A stretch of DNA of 64,000 bases from Salinibacillus aidingensis. GTDB lineage: Bacteria; Bacillota; Bacilli; Bacillales; Alkalibacillaceae. The notes under the pieces are model-generated. The model did no database searches and was not told where the DNA came from. It saw nothing but the letters and a program-made list of their open reading frames with translations. The DNA lies in NCBI RefSeq assembly GCF_039522525.1, contig NZ_BAAADO010000001.1, forward strand, positions 372,001-436,000. Direction: 5' to 3'. Of this stretch, positions 17,691-26,773 are shown in pieces. The translations under genes were made by a program, and so were the position numbers. Position 1 is the stretch's first letter. Each line of letters begins with the position of its first letter.

Positions 17691-18986
17691 TTAACGATTC
17701 TCATCCTCTGCAACCTCTTTATTAATTAAAGGTTTATTTTCCTTTTCTACATTTTCTTCATTCGGTTTTTTCCCTGGGAGGTGAATATCCCGAAAGAAAT
17801 AAGAAATCGCTAAGTGCCCGATACCCATTGTAGCGAGCAGGTAAGGAATACTTTTATCAGTGTCAAACAGATAGGTGACAATAAGAAACAGGAGAATAGA
17901 GCTTACCCTCCCTGAATTCAGAAACAACTCACGGACTACGATATATTCAATCCGCTTCTCTTTTGCCATCCATGAAGTCCCTATGACATCATAGGAAATC
18001 GAAAAATAAGGTACATAAATGATTGGATAGGCAAAACCTATAATCGCTGCATAGATGAGTAAAACGGTATAGCTTTTGAAGAAAATAATCAGGTAAATGG
18101 ACGTATACAGTATCAGCCCGCCAATTAAGATTGAGGTTTTACGGAACTTAGGTTTTATTAATCGGGTCGCAAGGTAATAGACAAAAAAGGAAAAGCCGGA
18201 AAATATCAGGTTAAATGTTCCCAATGCAAATTCACTGTCGGTTATTAAAAAGACCCAGATAGAGATGACAAATAAAAAGATCCCCTCTCTTAATCCCTGA
18301 GAATAATTAGCCTGTAATACCCGCTTCCAGTTGTTATTATTATTTCTTTCTTTTAAGATAATTCGAAAATTATACTCTCCCTCTGCACTTCTGCGATTAA
18401 GGAAGAAGCTGCAGATAACGGCTACGACAAATAAAACTAAAGAAATGGTAAATATAGTGGTATAGCCTGTGTTAGCCTCCATTTTTGAAATGATGAAACC
18501 GGCAGAAATGGGACCAATCATTCCTCCCAAAGACTGAAGCAATCCAAAAAAACCGTTAAAAAAGTCTCTGGTTTCCGGTTCTGTAATTTCAAAGGTTAAC
18601 ACATGAAAGGCCAGCCAATAAAAACCATACCCAATGCCTAATATACCTCCTAATATTACGTTGTACTTTTCCGCATAATCCCCCATAATTAATACAGTCA
18701 AAAAAAATAGGGATAAAAAAGTTACTCCCAGTCGTAAAACAATTACACGGTCGACTTTTTTAGCCCATCTTCCTGCCAGAATAAAGGTTAGCGGCTGCAT
18801 TATATAAACAGCCAAATTATAAAAGGCAATGGTTGCATAATCACCAGCCTGCTTCCAAAGAAAAATATTTACAAATGTGTTGGAGAGAAAGATACTAATG
18901 GAATATAAACCACCAATAGTAAGCAGCAAAATCAAATCACGATTAACATCTACATGACCAACAATCGCTTTTAGTTTTTCGCTCAT
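17691..18986 (-). CDS. yqgE: Major facilitator superfamily transporter (YqgE-like)
   Basis: A 431-residue protein with 12 predicted membrane helices and a hydrophilic, charged tail (about 395-431, Glu/Asn/Lys-rich). The MFS-type loop after helix 2 is degenerate (GRWAKKVDR). Its position between sodA and pbpA is that of B. subtilis yqgE, and the substrate is unknown. AAAGGGG serves as the ribosome site. A distinct asparagine run (ERNNNNNW, about 214-221) lies in the central cytoplasmic loop. Confidence 0.82.
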   Translation of the reverse strand: MSEKLKAIVGHVDVNRDLILLLTIGGLYSISIFLSNTFVNIFLWKQAGDYATIAFYNLAVYIMQPLTFILAGRWAKKVDRVIVLRLGVTFLSLFFLTVLIMGDYAEKYNVILGGILGIGYGFYWLAFHVLTFEITEPETRDFFNGFFGLLQSLGGMIGPISAGFIISKMEANTGYTTIFTISLVLFVVAVICSFFLNRRSAEGEYNFRIILKERNNNNNWKRVLQANYSQGLREGIFLFVISIWVFLITDSEFALGTFNLIFSGFSFFVYYLATRLIKPKFRKTSILIGGLILYTSIYLIIFFKSYTVLLIYAAIIGFAYPIIYVPYFSISYDVIGTSWMAKEKRIEYIVVRELFLNSGRVSSILLFLIVTYLFDTDKSIPYLLATMGIGHLAISYFFRDIHLPGKKPNEENVEKENKPLINKEVAEDENR

Positions 18987-19064
18987 ATTTCAAACCCCTT
19001 TTCTCTACACCTTATTTTCTTCAGAAACAATAACGATATTCAGGTTACAGAGAAAAGAGGTCAT

Positions 19065-19097
19065 AAAAAAAGCAGGGCACAATGCCCTGCTTTTTTT
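19065..19097. terminator. Terminator of sodA
   Basis: Stem AAAAAAAGCAGGGCA / TGCCCTGCTTTTTTT with a three-base loop, immediately after the sodA stop and before the MFS gene. Confidence 0.92.
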
Positions 19098-19108
19098 ATA
19101 CAGTTTTA

Positions 19109-19720
19109 TTATTTTGCTGCCTGATAGCGCTTTTCAACTTCATCCCAATTTACAACATTCCAGAAAGCTGCAATATAGTCAGGACGCTTATTCTGGTACT
19201 TAAGATAATAAGCATGCTCCCAAACGTCCAGTCCTAAGATTGGTGTTTTGCCTTCCATTAGAGGAGTATCCTGGTTAGGCGTACTTGTGATTTCAACATC
19301 TCCATTGTTCACAACTAACCAAGCCCAGCCTGAACCGAAACGTCCAGCTGCAGCAGCTTTAAATTCTTCTTTAAATTTATCGTAGCTGCCAAACTTAGCA
19401 TTAATTTTCTCCGCAACTTCACCTTTTGGTTGTCCGCCACCATTTGGTGACATTACTGTCCAGAAAAGACTGTGGTTCGCATGGCCACCACCATTGTTAC
19501 GTACAGCTGTACGGATATCCTCTGGAACAGCATCAAAATTACCAAGAAGGTCTTCAAGAGACTTGTCCTGCAGATTTGCATGTCCTTCAAGTGCTGCATT
19601 AAGTTTTGTTACATAAGTATTATGGTGTTTTGTGTGATGAATGTTCATCGTTTCTTTATCGATGTGTGGTTCTAAAGCATCGTATGCATAAGGTAATTCT
19701 GGAAGTTCAAAATTAGCCAT
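19109..19720 (-). CDS. sodA: Superoxide dismutase (Mn/Fe type)
   Basis: Cytoplasmic dismutation of superoxide. The 203-residue protein has all four metal ligands in context: His in MNIHHTKHHNTYV, His in GGHANHSLFW, and Asp and His in LDVWEHAYYLKYQNKR. The GGGGQP-like segment (here GGGQPKG) is usual for the Mn form, and the neighbourhood matches B. subtilis sodA. A strong AAGGAGG site precedes the ATG. Metal choice between Mn and Fe cannot be settled from sequence alone. Confidence 0.96.
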   Translation of the reverse strand: MANFELPELPYAYDALEPHIDKETMNIHHTKHHNTYVTKLNAALEGHANLQDKSLEDLLGNFDAVPEDIRTAVRNNGGGHANHSLFWTVMSPNGGGQPKGEVAEKINAKFGSYDKFKEEFKAAAAGRFGSGWAWLVVNNGDVEITSTPNQDTPLMEGKTPILGLDVWEHAYYLKYQNKRPDYIAAFWNVVNWDEVEKRYQAAK

Positions 19721-19902
19721 TATAAATTCCTCCTTTTATTATATGTAATGCAAAGGAAAACATCATCCATATAGTGTTATTCCTTTATATTAAGATTAAC
19801 AATCGTATTCACATGATGCAACAATTTTGCTGTATATTTTCCCACACATGTTAATTATGACCAAAAATCCAACGGCTCAGTACCGTAAATATTAAATAAC
19901 GT

Positions 19903-19936
19903 AAAAAAGCAAGCAGATTTTAATCTGCTTGCTTTA
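19903..19936 (-). terminator. Terminator of the tRNA operon
   Basis: Stem AAAGCAAGCAGATT / AATCTGCTTGCTTT with a T-run on the minus strand, about 37 bases after the tRNA-Phe 3' end. Confidence 0.9.
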
Positions 19937-19972
19937 TATTACTCTATCGGAAAGGAGACATTCATTTTTATA

Positions 19973-20048
<76 letters not shown>

Positions 20049-20051
20049 TTA

Positions 20052-20144
20052 TGGCGGAGGAGGAGGGATTCGAACCCCCGCGGGCCGTGAAGCCCCTGGC
20101 GGTTTTCAAGACCGCTCCCTTCAGCCGGACTTGGGTACTCCTCC
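20052..20144 (-). tRNA. tRNA-Ser (TGA)
   Basis: A class II tRNA with a long variable arm, acceptor GGAGGAG paired with CTCCTCC, anticodon TGA and encoded CCA. It is 3 bases upstream of tRNA-Phe. Confidence 0.97.
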
Positions 20145-20150
20145 GTAATT

Positions 20151-20227
20151 TGGTGGACCCTGCAGGATTCGAACCTGCGACCGATCGGTTATGAGCCGAT
20201 AGCTCTGACCAGCTGAGCTAAGGGTCC
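20151..20227 (-). tRNA. tRNA with CAT anticodon (probably Ile2, lysidine type)
   Basis: Acceptor GGACCCT/AGGGTCC, anticodon loop CTCATAA and encoded CCA. Two non-initiator CAT tRNAs exist in this operon. This one has the CTTAGCTCAG-type acceptor/D-arm junction seen in the lysidine-modified isoleucine tRNA, while the other resembles elongator Met. The assignment is by resemblance; testing TilS identity elements would settle it. Confidence 0.85.
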
Positions 20228-20249
20228 TTATGAATCATTCTTTTCTAAA

Positions 20250-20326
20250 TGGGGCGACTGGTGGGAATCGAACCCACGGATGCCGGAGCCACAATCCGGT
20301 GCGTTAACCACTTCGCCACAGCCGCC
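20250..20326 (-). tRNA. tRNA-His (GTG)
   Basis: Anticodon GTG, with the extra 5' G(-1) opposite C73 that marks histidine tRNAs, and an encoded CCA. Confidence 0.96.
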
Positions 20327-20335
20327 ATATGTAAT

Positions 20336-20412
20336 TGGTAGCGGCGGAGGGGATCGAACCCCCGACCTCACGGGTATGAACCGTACGCTCTCGCCAGCTG
20401 AGCTACGCCGCC
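20336..20412 (-). tRNA. tRNA-Met (CAT), elongator type
   Basis: Acceptor GGCGGCG/CGCCGC(T), anticodon loop TTCATAC and encoded CCA. It lacks the three G-C pairs in the anticodon stem that mark initiator tRNA, so it is an elongator. Confidence 0.92.
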
Positions 20413-20415
20413 ATA

Positions 20416-20490
20416 TGGCTCCACCGGCAGGATTCGAACCTGCGACCGATCGGTTAACAGCCGATTGCTCTACCACTGAGCTACGGTGGA
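20416..20490 (-). tRNA. tRNA-Asn (GTT)
   Basis: Acceptor TCCACCG/CGGTGGA, anticodon GTT in loop CTGTTAA and encoded CCA. First gene of the operon, about 50 bases after the promoter. Confidence 0.97.
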
Positions 20491-20538
20491 ATAATAATAA
20501 TGGATTGAAATAAATATTGAATTTCAGCGACAAGATAC

Positions 20539-20567
20539 AATTTAACATGTTTAGCTTAATGTGTCAA
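20539..20567 (-). promoter_or_regulatory. SigA-type promoter of the tRNA operon
   Basis: A perfect -35 TTGACA is followed after 17 bases by TAAATT as -10. The predicted start is about 40 bases upstream of tRNA-Asn. Confidence 0.75.
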
Positions 20568-20659
20568 CATTTATTTCGTGATTAATTTCAAGAACATATG
20601 TAAATATAGCATGTCCCCCTTTATGTTTCAAGGGGTTTTTAAAGATTTTCTTTATAAAA

Positions 20660-20701
20660 TAGAAAATATCCCGTATATTCATAAAACGGGATATTTTCTT
20701 A
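20660..20701 (-). terminator. Terminator of the Na/Pi transporter gene
   Basis: Stem GAAAATATCCCGT / ACGGGATATTTTC with an AT-rich loop and a moderate T-run, just after the stop. Confidence 0.8.
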
Positions 20702-20709
20702 AAAGGGTA

Positions 20710-22353
20710 TTACTCATTCATTTTATTTTCTTTTCCTACTAGTTCCTGAGCAATGTTAACGGCATGGTCCCCTATTCGTTCCAGGTTACTCAGGATATCT
20801 ACAAAGACAATACCTGCAGATCCGGAACAAATTCCTTCATTCAAACGCAAAATATGCTTTTTACGGTATGATCGCTCCATTTGGTCGATTTGTTCTTCTT
20901 TTTGAATCACATCCATTGCTGCCTGATGATCCTGTTCTTCAAATGCTTTTAATGCCTGTTTTACAGTTACCAGTGTAAGGTTATACATTTCATTCACATC
21001 TTCCAGTGCCTGTTCCGTTAAATGGACCTTATTGGAGATTTTATAATCCACAAGCTCTACAATGTTTTCAAAATGATCACCAATACGTTCAATATCTCTT
21101 ACATTATCCACTACAGATGAATGCAGATTACTTTCAGGTGTAGATAATGAAGATGTTGATATCTTACCTAAATAATCCGTGATTTTCCTATCAAGATTAT
21201 TGATAGCATCTTCCATGGATAGGGCAAGTTCAGAATGCTTCTGATGATTATTGTTCAAGTAAAGTCTTGTTTCTTCCAGTCCTTTCAGGGCAAGATCTCC
21301 CATACGAATCGATTCATCCTTTGCCTGTCCGATAGCAATCGATGGGGATTGCTGAATAATAAGTGGATCCAGATGCATCGGTTTGGAATCTATAACTGCA
21401 TCTTCGCCTGGGATAACTTTGGTTACTAAATACGCGATAAATCCAACAAACCAAATTTGAAGGAGTGTATTGGTTATGTTAAATGTACCGTGAGCGAATG
21501 CAATTGTAGATCTTGGATTTAAGTTCAGCTGTGTCTGTAAATAATCCACAAAATGAGTAAAAGGCGTTAACAAAATTAAGAATAATGCTGTACCTACCAG
21601 GTTAAAGAAAACGTGGGAAAGTGCAGCACGTTTTGCCGCAACACTTGCTCCCAGTGCAGCCAGGATAGCCGTAATGGTTGTACCAATATTATCACCAAAT
21701 AATACTGGTAATGCCGCATCAAGACCAATTGCCCCCTGTTCTGCCAGTCCCTGCAGAATGCCAATCGTTGCACTTGAGCTTTGTACAATAAACGTAAAGA
21801 CTGCCCCAATCACAACCCCAAGCAGAGGAATTTCACTCATGCTTACTGTCAAATCCTGAAATGCTTGCAAACTCCGCAATGGAGACATTGCTCCTGACAT
21901 TAAGTCTAAACCATAGAATAGTGAACCCAGACCAAAGAATACCTGTCCTGCGTAGGTAAGTCGTTTATTTTTAAAGAAGAAGATTAAAAATGCACCAAGA
22001 GCTATCATAGGAAGGGAATACTGATCAATATCAATACCAATGATAAATGCTGTAACCGTCGTACCAATATTTGCCCCCATAATAACTCCGATAGCCTGTC
22101 TTAATGTCATGAACCCAGCGTTTACGAGACCAACAACAAGAACGGTAGTCCCGGAGCTTGATTGAATTAAAATGGTAACAATAATACCTGTTAAAACGCC
22201 CATAAAAGGGTTTGTTGTAAAACGATCTAATATATCTCTAAGGCGATCTCCAGCTGATCTTTGAAGACCATCCCCCATGTATTTAATACCAAAAAGAAAG
22301 ATACCTAAACCACCGATAAATTGAAATATTAATGTTTGTACATCCAGTTCCAA
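20710..22353 (-). CDS. Na/phosphate cotransporter with C-terminal PhoU domain
   Basis: A low-affinity sodium-coupled phosphate carrier. The membrane part (about 1-310) contains the two inverted Na/Pi repeats, each with the QSSS motif (TILIQSSSGTTVLVVG and FIVQSSSATIGIL) and GANIGTT/GDNIGTT. The C-terminal 200 residues form a PhoU-like helical domain (DNVRDIERIGDHFENIVELV, then ILSNLERIGDHAVNIAQEL). The start is TTG with AGGAG upstream. It is monocistronic and its upstream region carries a candidate Pho box, suggesting phosphate control. A second, shorter relative without PhoU (YqeW) lies at 51773. Confidence 0.93.
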   Translation of the reverse strand: MELDVQTLIFQFIGGLGIFLFGIKYMGDGLQRSAGDRLRDILDRFTTNPFMGVLTGIIVTILIQSSSGTTVLVVGLVNAGFMTLRQAIGVIMGANIGTTVTAFIIGIDIDQYSLPMIALGAFLIFFFKNKRLTYAGQVFFGLGSLFYGLDLMSGAMSPLRSLQAFQDLTVSMSEIPLLGVVIGAVFTFIVQSSSATIGILQGLAEQGAIGLDAALPVLFGDNIGTTITAILAALGASVAAKRAALSHVFFNLVGTALFLILLTPFTHFVDYLQTQLNLNPRSTIAFAHGTFNITNTLLQIWFVGFIAYLVTKVIPGEDAVIDSKPMHLDPLIIQQSPSIAIGQAKDESIRMGDLALKGLEETRLYLNNNHQKHSELALSMEDAINNLDRKITDYLGKISTSSLSTPESNLHSSVVDNVRDIERIGDHFENIVELVDYKISNKVHLTEQALEDVNEMYNLTLVTVKQALKAFEEQDHQAAMDVIQKEEQIDQMERSYRKKHILRLNEGICSGSAGIVFVDILSNLERIGDHAVNIAQELVGKENKMNE

Positions 22354-22445
22354 CGTTTGTACACTCCTTATCCAAAATCAAAGTTGTCTATTTCTTTAAA
22401 ATGCCTATATCATTATTAATGAAACCGCAGAGGTTTGTAAAGGAT

Positions 22446-22495
22446 TTTCGAAAAAATTTACACTATCTTAACATTAGGTTATAAAAATCATTTTA
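22446..22495 (+). promoter_or_regulatory. Candidate PhoP box upstream of the Na/Pi transporter
   Basis: On the plus strand hexamers TTTCGA, TTTACA, TTAACA and TTATAA follow one another at 11-bp steps. TTAACA-TTAGG-TTATAA closely resembles the pstS box core TTTACA-TTAGG-TTTATA, including the same spacer. The hexamers lie on the strand opposite to the transporter gene, which starts about 93 bases to the left. Confidence 0.65.
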
Positions 22496-22528
22496 TTCCA
22501 CTTATCCTGCCCATTATCGTTTAAATAT

Positions 22529-22564
22529 AAAAAATCCAGGTCCGTAAATGGACCTGGATTTTTT
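22529..22564. terminator. Terminator of the chemotaxis receptor gene
   Basis: Stem AAAAATCCAGGTCC / GGACCTGGATTTTT with a short loop, directly after the receptor stop codon. Confidence 0.9.
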
Positions 22565-22570
22565 ATTGTT

Positions 22571-24268
22571 TTACTTTTTACTTGTAATTACTGTGGATAA
22601 TGATTTTCCAAGGACCAGCAGCTGCATTCTGATTTCATCGCTCTCATTCATAACAGCCTGTTGCTGTTCAGCCGTTTGATAAAGTTTACTTACTGAACGT
22701 ATTGTTTCAAACGTATTATGATTAAAATTCTCAAAAGCTTGTTCTAATTCAGGAATAACAACTTCCGTTTTTTCTACTTCTTCAGCACTACGGTTGATAT
22801 GTACATTTAATTCCTCAATTTGCTTTGCCAATTCATTGAACGTATAACTAGAATTTTTGGCATTTATTAATTGTGTTGACAGTTCCTTAGATAACGTATG
22901 AAACTGTGACATAAAGAATTGACCCATATTTAGTGTATCCATCACCTTTTGATCAATTTCCATTGCTGCTTCCCTTGAACTTTCTGCAAGCTTTCGCACT
23001 TCTTTAGCAACGACGGCAAAACCTCTTCCGTGTTCACCTGCCTTTGCTGCTTCAATCGTTGCATTCAAAGATAAAAGCCTTGTTTTTTCTGATATGTCCT
23101 GAATCATACTACCTGCTATCTTTATATTATTTGTATAGTCCTGAAATTCCTCAATTTTATGCCCCATAATTTCAATGCTGTCATGGAACGATTCCAACAC
23201 TTGAATTATGGACCGAACACTACTCGTTCCATCATCTACTGCATCATTCATTTTTTCTTGTTTTTTACGCATGGTATGAAACTCACTTAAGAGCATACTC
23301 ATGGATTCCTGCAATTTTTGGAAGCTTTCTTTATAGTTTGAAAAGTTCCCTTGTATATTTTTGGCATTATCTTTAACATTTAGTAAGTCATCTTTCATAG
23401 ATAATTGGGTCGCAGCTAAGTTATCTGATGATGATGATAATTCCTCTCCTGTATGATTAAGTTGGGCAACCGCACTCTCAATATTTTGGAACATACTCGA
23501 AATCGTATGAATTAACATTTGAAAACTTTTGTTTAACGAACGAATTTCCGGAATATTGCTATTAACCGGTTGTACTTCATTGAATTTGCCATCACGCGCT
23601 CTTCTCATTTCATTTCTCAATTCTCTGAGCGGATGTGTGATTTTCTTCATCACCAGAGCAAGTACAATGGAAATGACAATTACACTTATAAGTCCAACGG
23701 TTAAAAAATATTTAGCTAATGAGTTAGCAGAAGCCAGTATGTCCCGTTCAGGTATCGCAATTAAAACTGTACCCTGTAATTCCTGGACTTCTGCAAAAGC
23801 AAATAACCAGTTTTGATTGTTCATCTCCCCTATAAAGGAGTTATCTTCCTGAGACCTTACATTTTCTATAATAGCTTTATTAATTTCCACATCTTCAAGG
23901 TTTCTGTTTTCCAGTTCCCGGTTTTCCCCATTATTATTTATGAAAAAGAATCTTGCATGGAAATCATTTTGCATAAGTTTAATCTTTTGATCCTCAATTG
24001 CATTTATCATCTGCTCTTCAAAAGATTGGTTATTTGAGATATAAGCATACTTTAAATTTCGGGCCGTTTGCCTTATGATAAAGATTTCCCGTTCCACACG
24101 TTCCTGTACCAGAGTATAATGACTCTCTTTAACTTTTGAATAAGATAAAAAACCTATTGTAGATAAAGAAATAATAATTAAAATAAAAACCGTAATAATA
24201 ATTCGAAGTAAAAAGGTCATCTTTTTCTTATTTTTTGATTGCTTTTTTAGTAAATATCTCCAGTTCAC
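22571..24268 (-). CDS. Methyl-accepting chemotaxis protein
   Basis: A 565-residue membrane chemoreceptor. Helix 1 (about 18-41), an extracellular sensing domain of about 145 residues, helix 2 (about 187-209), HAMP (about 210-265), then the cytoplasmic signalling coiled coil. The highly conserved hairpin tip is EKTRLLSLNATIEAAKAGEHGRGFAVVAKEVRKLAESS (about 393-430), where CheA/CheW dock. The ligand is unknown. The GTG start has GGGGG seven bases upstream. No other chemotaxis gene is near, and it is absent from this position in B. subtilis. Confidence 0.93.
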   Translation of the reverse strand: MNWRYLLKKQSKNKKKMTFLLRIIITVFILIIISLSTIGFLSYSKVKESHYTLVQERVEREIFIIRQTARNLKYAYISNNQSFEEQMINAIEDQKIKLMQNDFHARFFFINNNGENRELENRNLEDVEINKAIIENVRSQEDNSFIGEMNNQNWLFAFAEVQELQGTVLIAIPERDILASANSLAKYFLTVGLISVIVISIVLALVMKKITHPLRELRNEMRRARDGKFNEVQPVNSNIPEIRSLNKSFQMLIHTISSMFQNIESAVAQLNHTGEELSSSSDNLAATQLSMKDDLLNVKDNAKNIQGNFSNYKESFQKLQESMSMLLSEFHTMRKKQEKMNDAVDDGTSSVRSIIQVLESFHDSIEIMGHKIEEFQDYTNNIKIAGSMIQDISEKTRLLSLNATIEAAKAGEHGRGFAVVAKEVRKLAESSREAAMEIDQKVMDTLNMGQFFMSQFHTLSKELSTQLINAKNSSYTFNELAKQIEELNVHINRSAEEVEKTEVVIPELEQAFENFNHNTFETIRSVSKLYQTAEQQQAVMNESDEIRMQLLVLGKSLSTVITSKK

Positions 24269-24344
24269 CTATGTTCCCCCTTTTATCCAACACAAGTATG
24301 ACATGCTTTTGTTAAGGGGATATGAAGTTTTTGTTAATGCTCTC

Positions 24345-24983
24345 TTAATTTTCCACCAATTCCGCCAGTTCCACCATTATTTTTGTCCCATCCACTTGTG
24401 TAACCAAGACCTCTGTATTTCGATCAATCCATTTCCCATTGGAGACTGCACTATATTCATTTTCACCTATACGGATGGTTCCTGCGGGTCTCAATTGTGT
24501 AACCGTTACTCCCTTCTCATGAACAAGATTACGATAGGATTTTTTCATAGTATGATACCCGGCTTCATTTGTCAGACGGTCAAACAGAGTTATTTTATTC
24601 CACATATTTCTTGACGGGAACACCTTCAAAAAAAGGAAACTGGAGCTTATGCCTAGAATTAAACCTGTAATACCATAAGCACCTGTTAACCAATGTCCGG
24701 GAATTAGTCCAATGATCAACACCATCATTAGTATGGCGATCACTGACAATGTTCCGTCATTGGTTATGTTCCCGTCAATCATCAATAAGGCAAGAGCCAG
24801 CAAAAAGATAAACGTAACTAAAAAAGTGTTCATACTTTCTAAATGAGCCTGAAAATACACGAATATAAAACCGAAACCTAAAAGACCTGAAATCCCTCGT
24901 AATTTAACCAGAAACTCACCCATGAGTAGCATAAAGCCAAAAAAAGTTAAGATTAGTCCAGCAAACGTTGAGCTTAAAAACAT
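24345..24983 (-). CDS. NfeD-like membrane protein
   Basis: A 212-residue protein with about five membrane helices in the first 130 residues and a soluble C-terminal OB-fold-like domain (VTVTQLRPAGTIRIGENEYSAVSNGKWIDRNTEVLVTQVDGTKIMV, about 157-204). That C-terminal pattern is the NfeD domain, normally paired with flotillin-like proteins in membrane microdomains. No protease domain is attached, so this is the short class, and it is not beside floA (see 48312). GGGGTGA serves as the ribosome site. Confidence 0.8.
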   Translation of the reverse strand: MFLSSTFAGLILTFFGFMLLMGEFLVKLRGISGLLGFGFIFVYFQAHLESMNTFLVTFIFLLALALLMIDGNITNDGTLSVIAILMMVLIIGLIPGHWLTGAYGITGLILGISSSFLFLKVFPSRNMWNKITLFDRLTNEAGYHTMKKSYRNLVHEKGVTVTQLRPAGTIRIGENEYSAVSNGKWIDRNTEVLVTQVDGTKIMVELAELVEN

Positions 24984-25098
24984 AACCAGTCACCCCATTA
25001 TCAACGACCAGATTTCTTACTTTACATACGGAATAAATGCCGAAAATGTTTCATTTCTATGGATGATTTTTTAGTGTCTAAGTAAAGGAGGGAACAGC

Positions 25099-25479
25099 TT
25101 GAAGCTTTTAAAGAAGCTCGTACTTATTATCATTGTCCTGTTATTTATAAGGAGTATTATTCACGATATAACTGTAGGTACCGCTACGAAGTCTCAATTT
25201 CAGGAGAACCCGGCTGCAGAAATGAACAACAAAGAGGATACTCCAGCCAATGCATCCACAGACCGTGAGATCGACCAGGAAAACGAGCCCGAATATAGAC
25301 CTGTTACACACACTGTCAAACCTGGTGAAACCGTCCTTTCCATATCTGAAAACCTTAATGAAGAGCCGGTAGAGATACGGACATTATTGGATGATTTTCA
25401 GACATTGAATCCTGAAGTCAATCCAAATGAGATTCAGATCGGCGAAACCTACTTTTTCCCTAAATACAGCAACGAGTAA
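25099..25479 (+). CDS. yqfZ: LysM-domain protein YqfZ
   Basis: A 126-residue protein with an N-terminal membrane helix (LKKLVLIIIVLLFIRSII), an acidic low-complexity linker, and a C-terminal LysM-like module (THTVKPGETVLSISENL...LNPEVNPNEIQIGETYFFP, about 73-122) expected to bind peptidoglycan. It sits just upstream of ispG as yqfZ does in B. subtilis. The start is TTG, with AGGAGG seven bases before it. Confidence 0.82.
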   Translation: MKLLKKLVLIIIVLLFIRSIIHDITVGTATKSQFQENPAAEMNNKEDTPANASTDREIDQENEPEYRPVTHTVKPGETVLSISENLNEEPVEIRTLLDDFQTLNPEVNPNEIQIGETYFFPKYSNE

Positions 25480-25599
25480 CTAATGATTTTAAAAACACTT
25501 TTCCGGCATATTTACTTCTCAAGTTCAGGATAAACCGATATAATAATGGTAGATGTTTGTTTAAAAATTTTTAATTGTAAGACGTAAAGGAGCGTTATT

Positions 25600-26706
25600 A
25601 TGTCCGAAGTCATACATCGTCAGGATACAAGACAGGTTCGAGTTGGAGATTTAACCATTGGTGGTAAAAATGAAGTGGTCATCCAATCCATGACTACAAC
25701 AAAAACACATGATGTTGATGCTACAGTGAATCAAATTGGTCAATTAGTTCAAGCTGGCTGTCAGGTTGTGAGAGTAGCATGCCCGGATGAAAGAGCAGCC
25801 AACGCCATTCCTGAAATCAAAAAAAGAATTAATATTCCACTCGTAGTAGATATTCATTTTGATTATCGATTAGCTCTGAAAGCGATTGAAGGTGGAGCGG
25901 ATAAAATTCGCATTAACCCCGGTAATATTGGAAAAAGAGACAAGGTGGAAGCTGTAGTGAATGCAGCCAAGGAAAAAGGGGTTCCTATCCGTATTGGGGT
26001 TAACGCAGGTTCACTGGAAAAGCATATTCTGAAAAAATACGGTTATCCTACCGCAGATGGCATGGTCGAGAGTGCATTGCATCATATAAAAATTTTAGAA
26101 GACCTGGATTTTCATGACATCATAGTGTCACTAAAGGCTTCTGATGTATCTCTTGCTATTGAGGCTTATGAAAAAGCCGCCAAAGTGATTCCTTATCCAC
26201 TTCATCTGGGGATTACTGAATCAGGAACCTTATTCGCAGGTACAGTAAAAAGCGCTGCTGGTTTAGGGGCTATATTAAGCAAAGGAATAGGAAGCACCTT
26301 AAGAATTTCATTAAGTGCCGATCCTGTTGAAGAGGTGAAGGTTGCCCGTGAATTGCTAAAATCCTTTGGTTTGGCTTCCAATGCAGCTACACTCATTTCC
26401 TGTCCGACCTGTGGCCGCATTGAAATTGACTTAATATCTATAGCCAATGAAGTTGAAGAATATATTTCAGAAATACGGGCACCTATTAAGGTTGCTGTAC
26501 TTGGCTGCGCCGTAAATGGTCCAGGTGAAGCCCGGGAAGCCGATATTGGCATCGCAGGGGCAAGAGGTGAAGGTCTGCTCTTCAGACATGGAGAAATCAT
26601 TCGAAAGGTACCTGAAGACATCATGGTTGAAGAGCTGAAAAAAGAAGTTGATAAGCTTGCAGAAGAATATGCCAGGGAACAAAAACAGAACAAGGTAGAA
26701 GTTTAA
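25600..26706 (+). CDS. ispG: 4-hydroxy-3-methylbut-2-enyl diphosphate synthase (flavodoxin)
   Basis: The penultimate step of the non-mevalonate isoprenoid pathway, converting MEcPP to HMBPP. The 368-residue single-module bacterial form has a TIM-barrel-like N-terminal part and a [4Fe-4S] domain with ligands at SCPTCGR (Cys about 268 and 271) and LGCAVNGPGEA (Cys about 303), plus a Glu in GEAREADIG. AAAGGAG precedes the ATG. The following pathway enzyme, ispH, is encoded nearby at 30164. Confidence 0.97.
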   Translation: MSEVIHRQDTRQVRVGDLTIGGKNEVVIQSMTTTKTHDVDATVNQIGQLVQAGCQVVRVACPDERAANAIPEIKKRINIPLVVDIHFDYRLALKAIEGGADKIRINPGNIGKRDKVEAVVNAAKEKGVPIRIGVNAGSLEKHILKKYGYPTADGMVESALHHIKILEDLDFHDIIVSLKASDVSLAIEAYEKAAKVIPYPLHLGITESGTLFAGTVKSAAGLGAILSKGIGSTLRISLSADPVEEVKVARELLKSFGLASNAATLISCPTCGRIEIDLISIANEVEEYISEIRAPIKVAVLGCAVNGPGEAREADIGIAGARGEGLLFRHGEIIRKVPEDIMVEELKKEVDKLAEEYAREQKQNKVEV

Positions 26707-26714
26707 AACAAAGT

Positions 26715-26745
26715 ACAAAAGCCCCCGATAATCGGGGGCTTTTGT
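26715..26745. terminator. Bidirectional terminator between ispG and yqfX
   Basis: A perfect stem ACAAAAGCCCCCGAT / ATCGGGGGCTTTTGT with almost no loop, placed between converging genes. Confidence 0.88.
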
Positions 26746-26773
26746 GTAGTGGATATATTTCCGGCTCCAGTCG

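Noticed and set aside
20228..20548. Open frames of 77-106 codons on both strands across the tRNA cluster
   Set aside because: They run through four intact tRNA genes and cannot be real proteins.
26202..26693. 163-codon frame on the minus strand
   Set aside because: Antisense to ispG with shadow-like composition; ispG is certain on the other strand.
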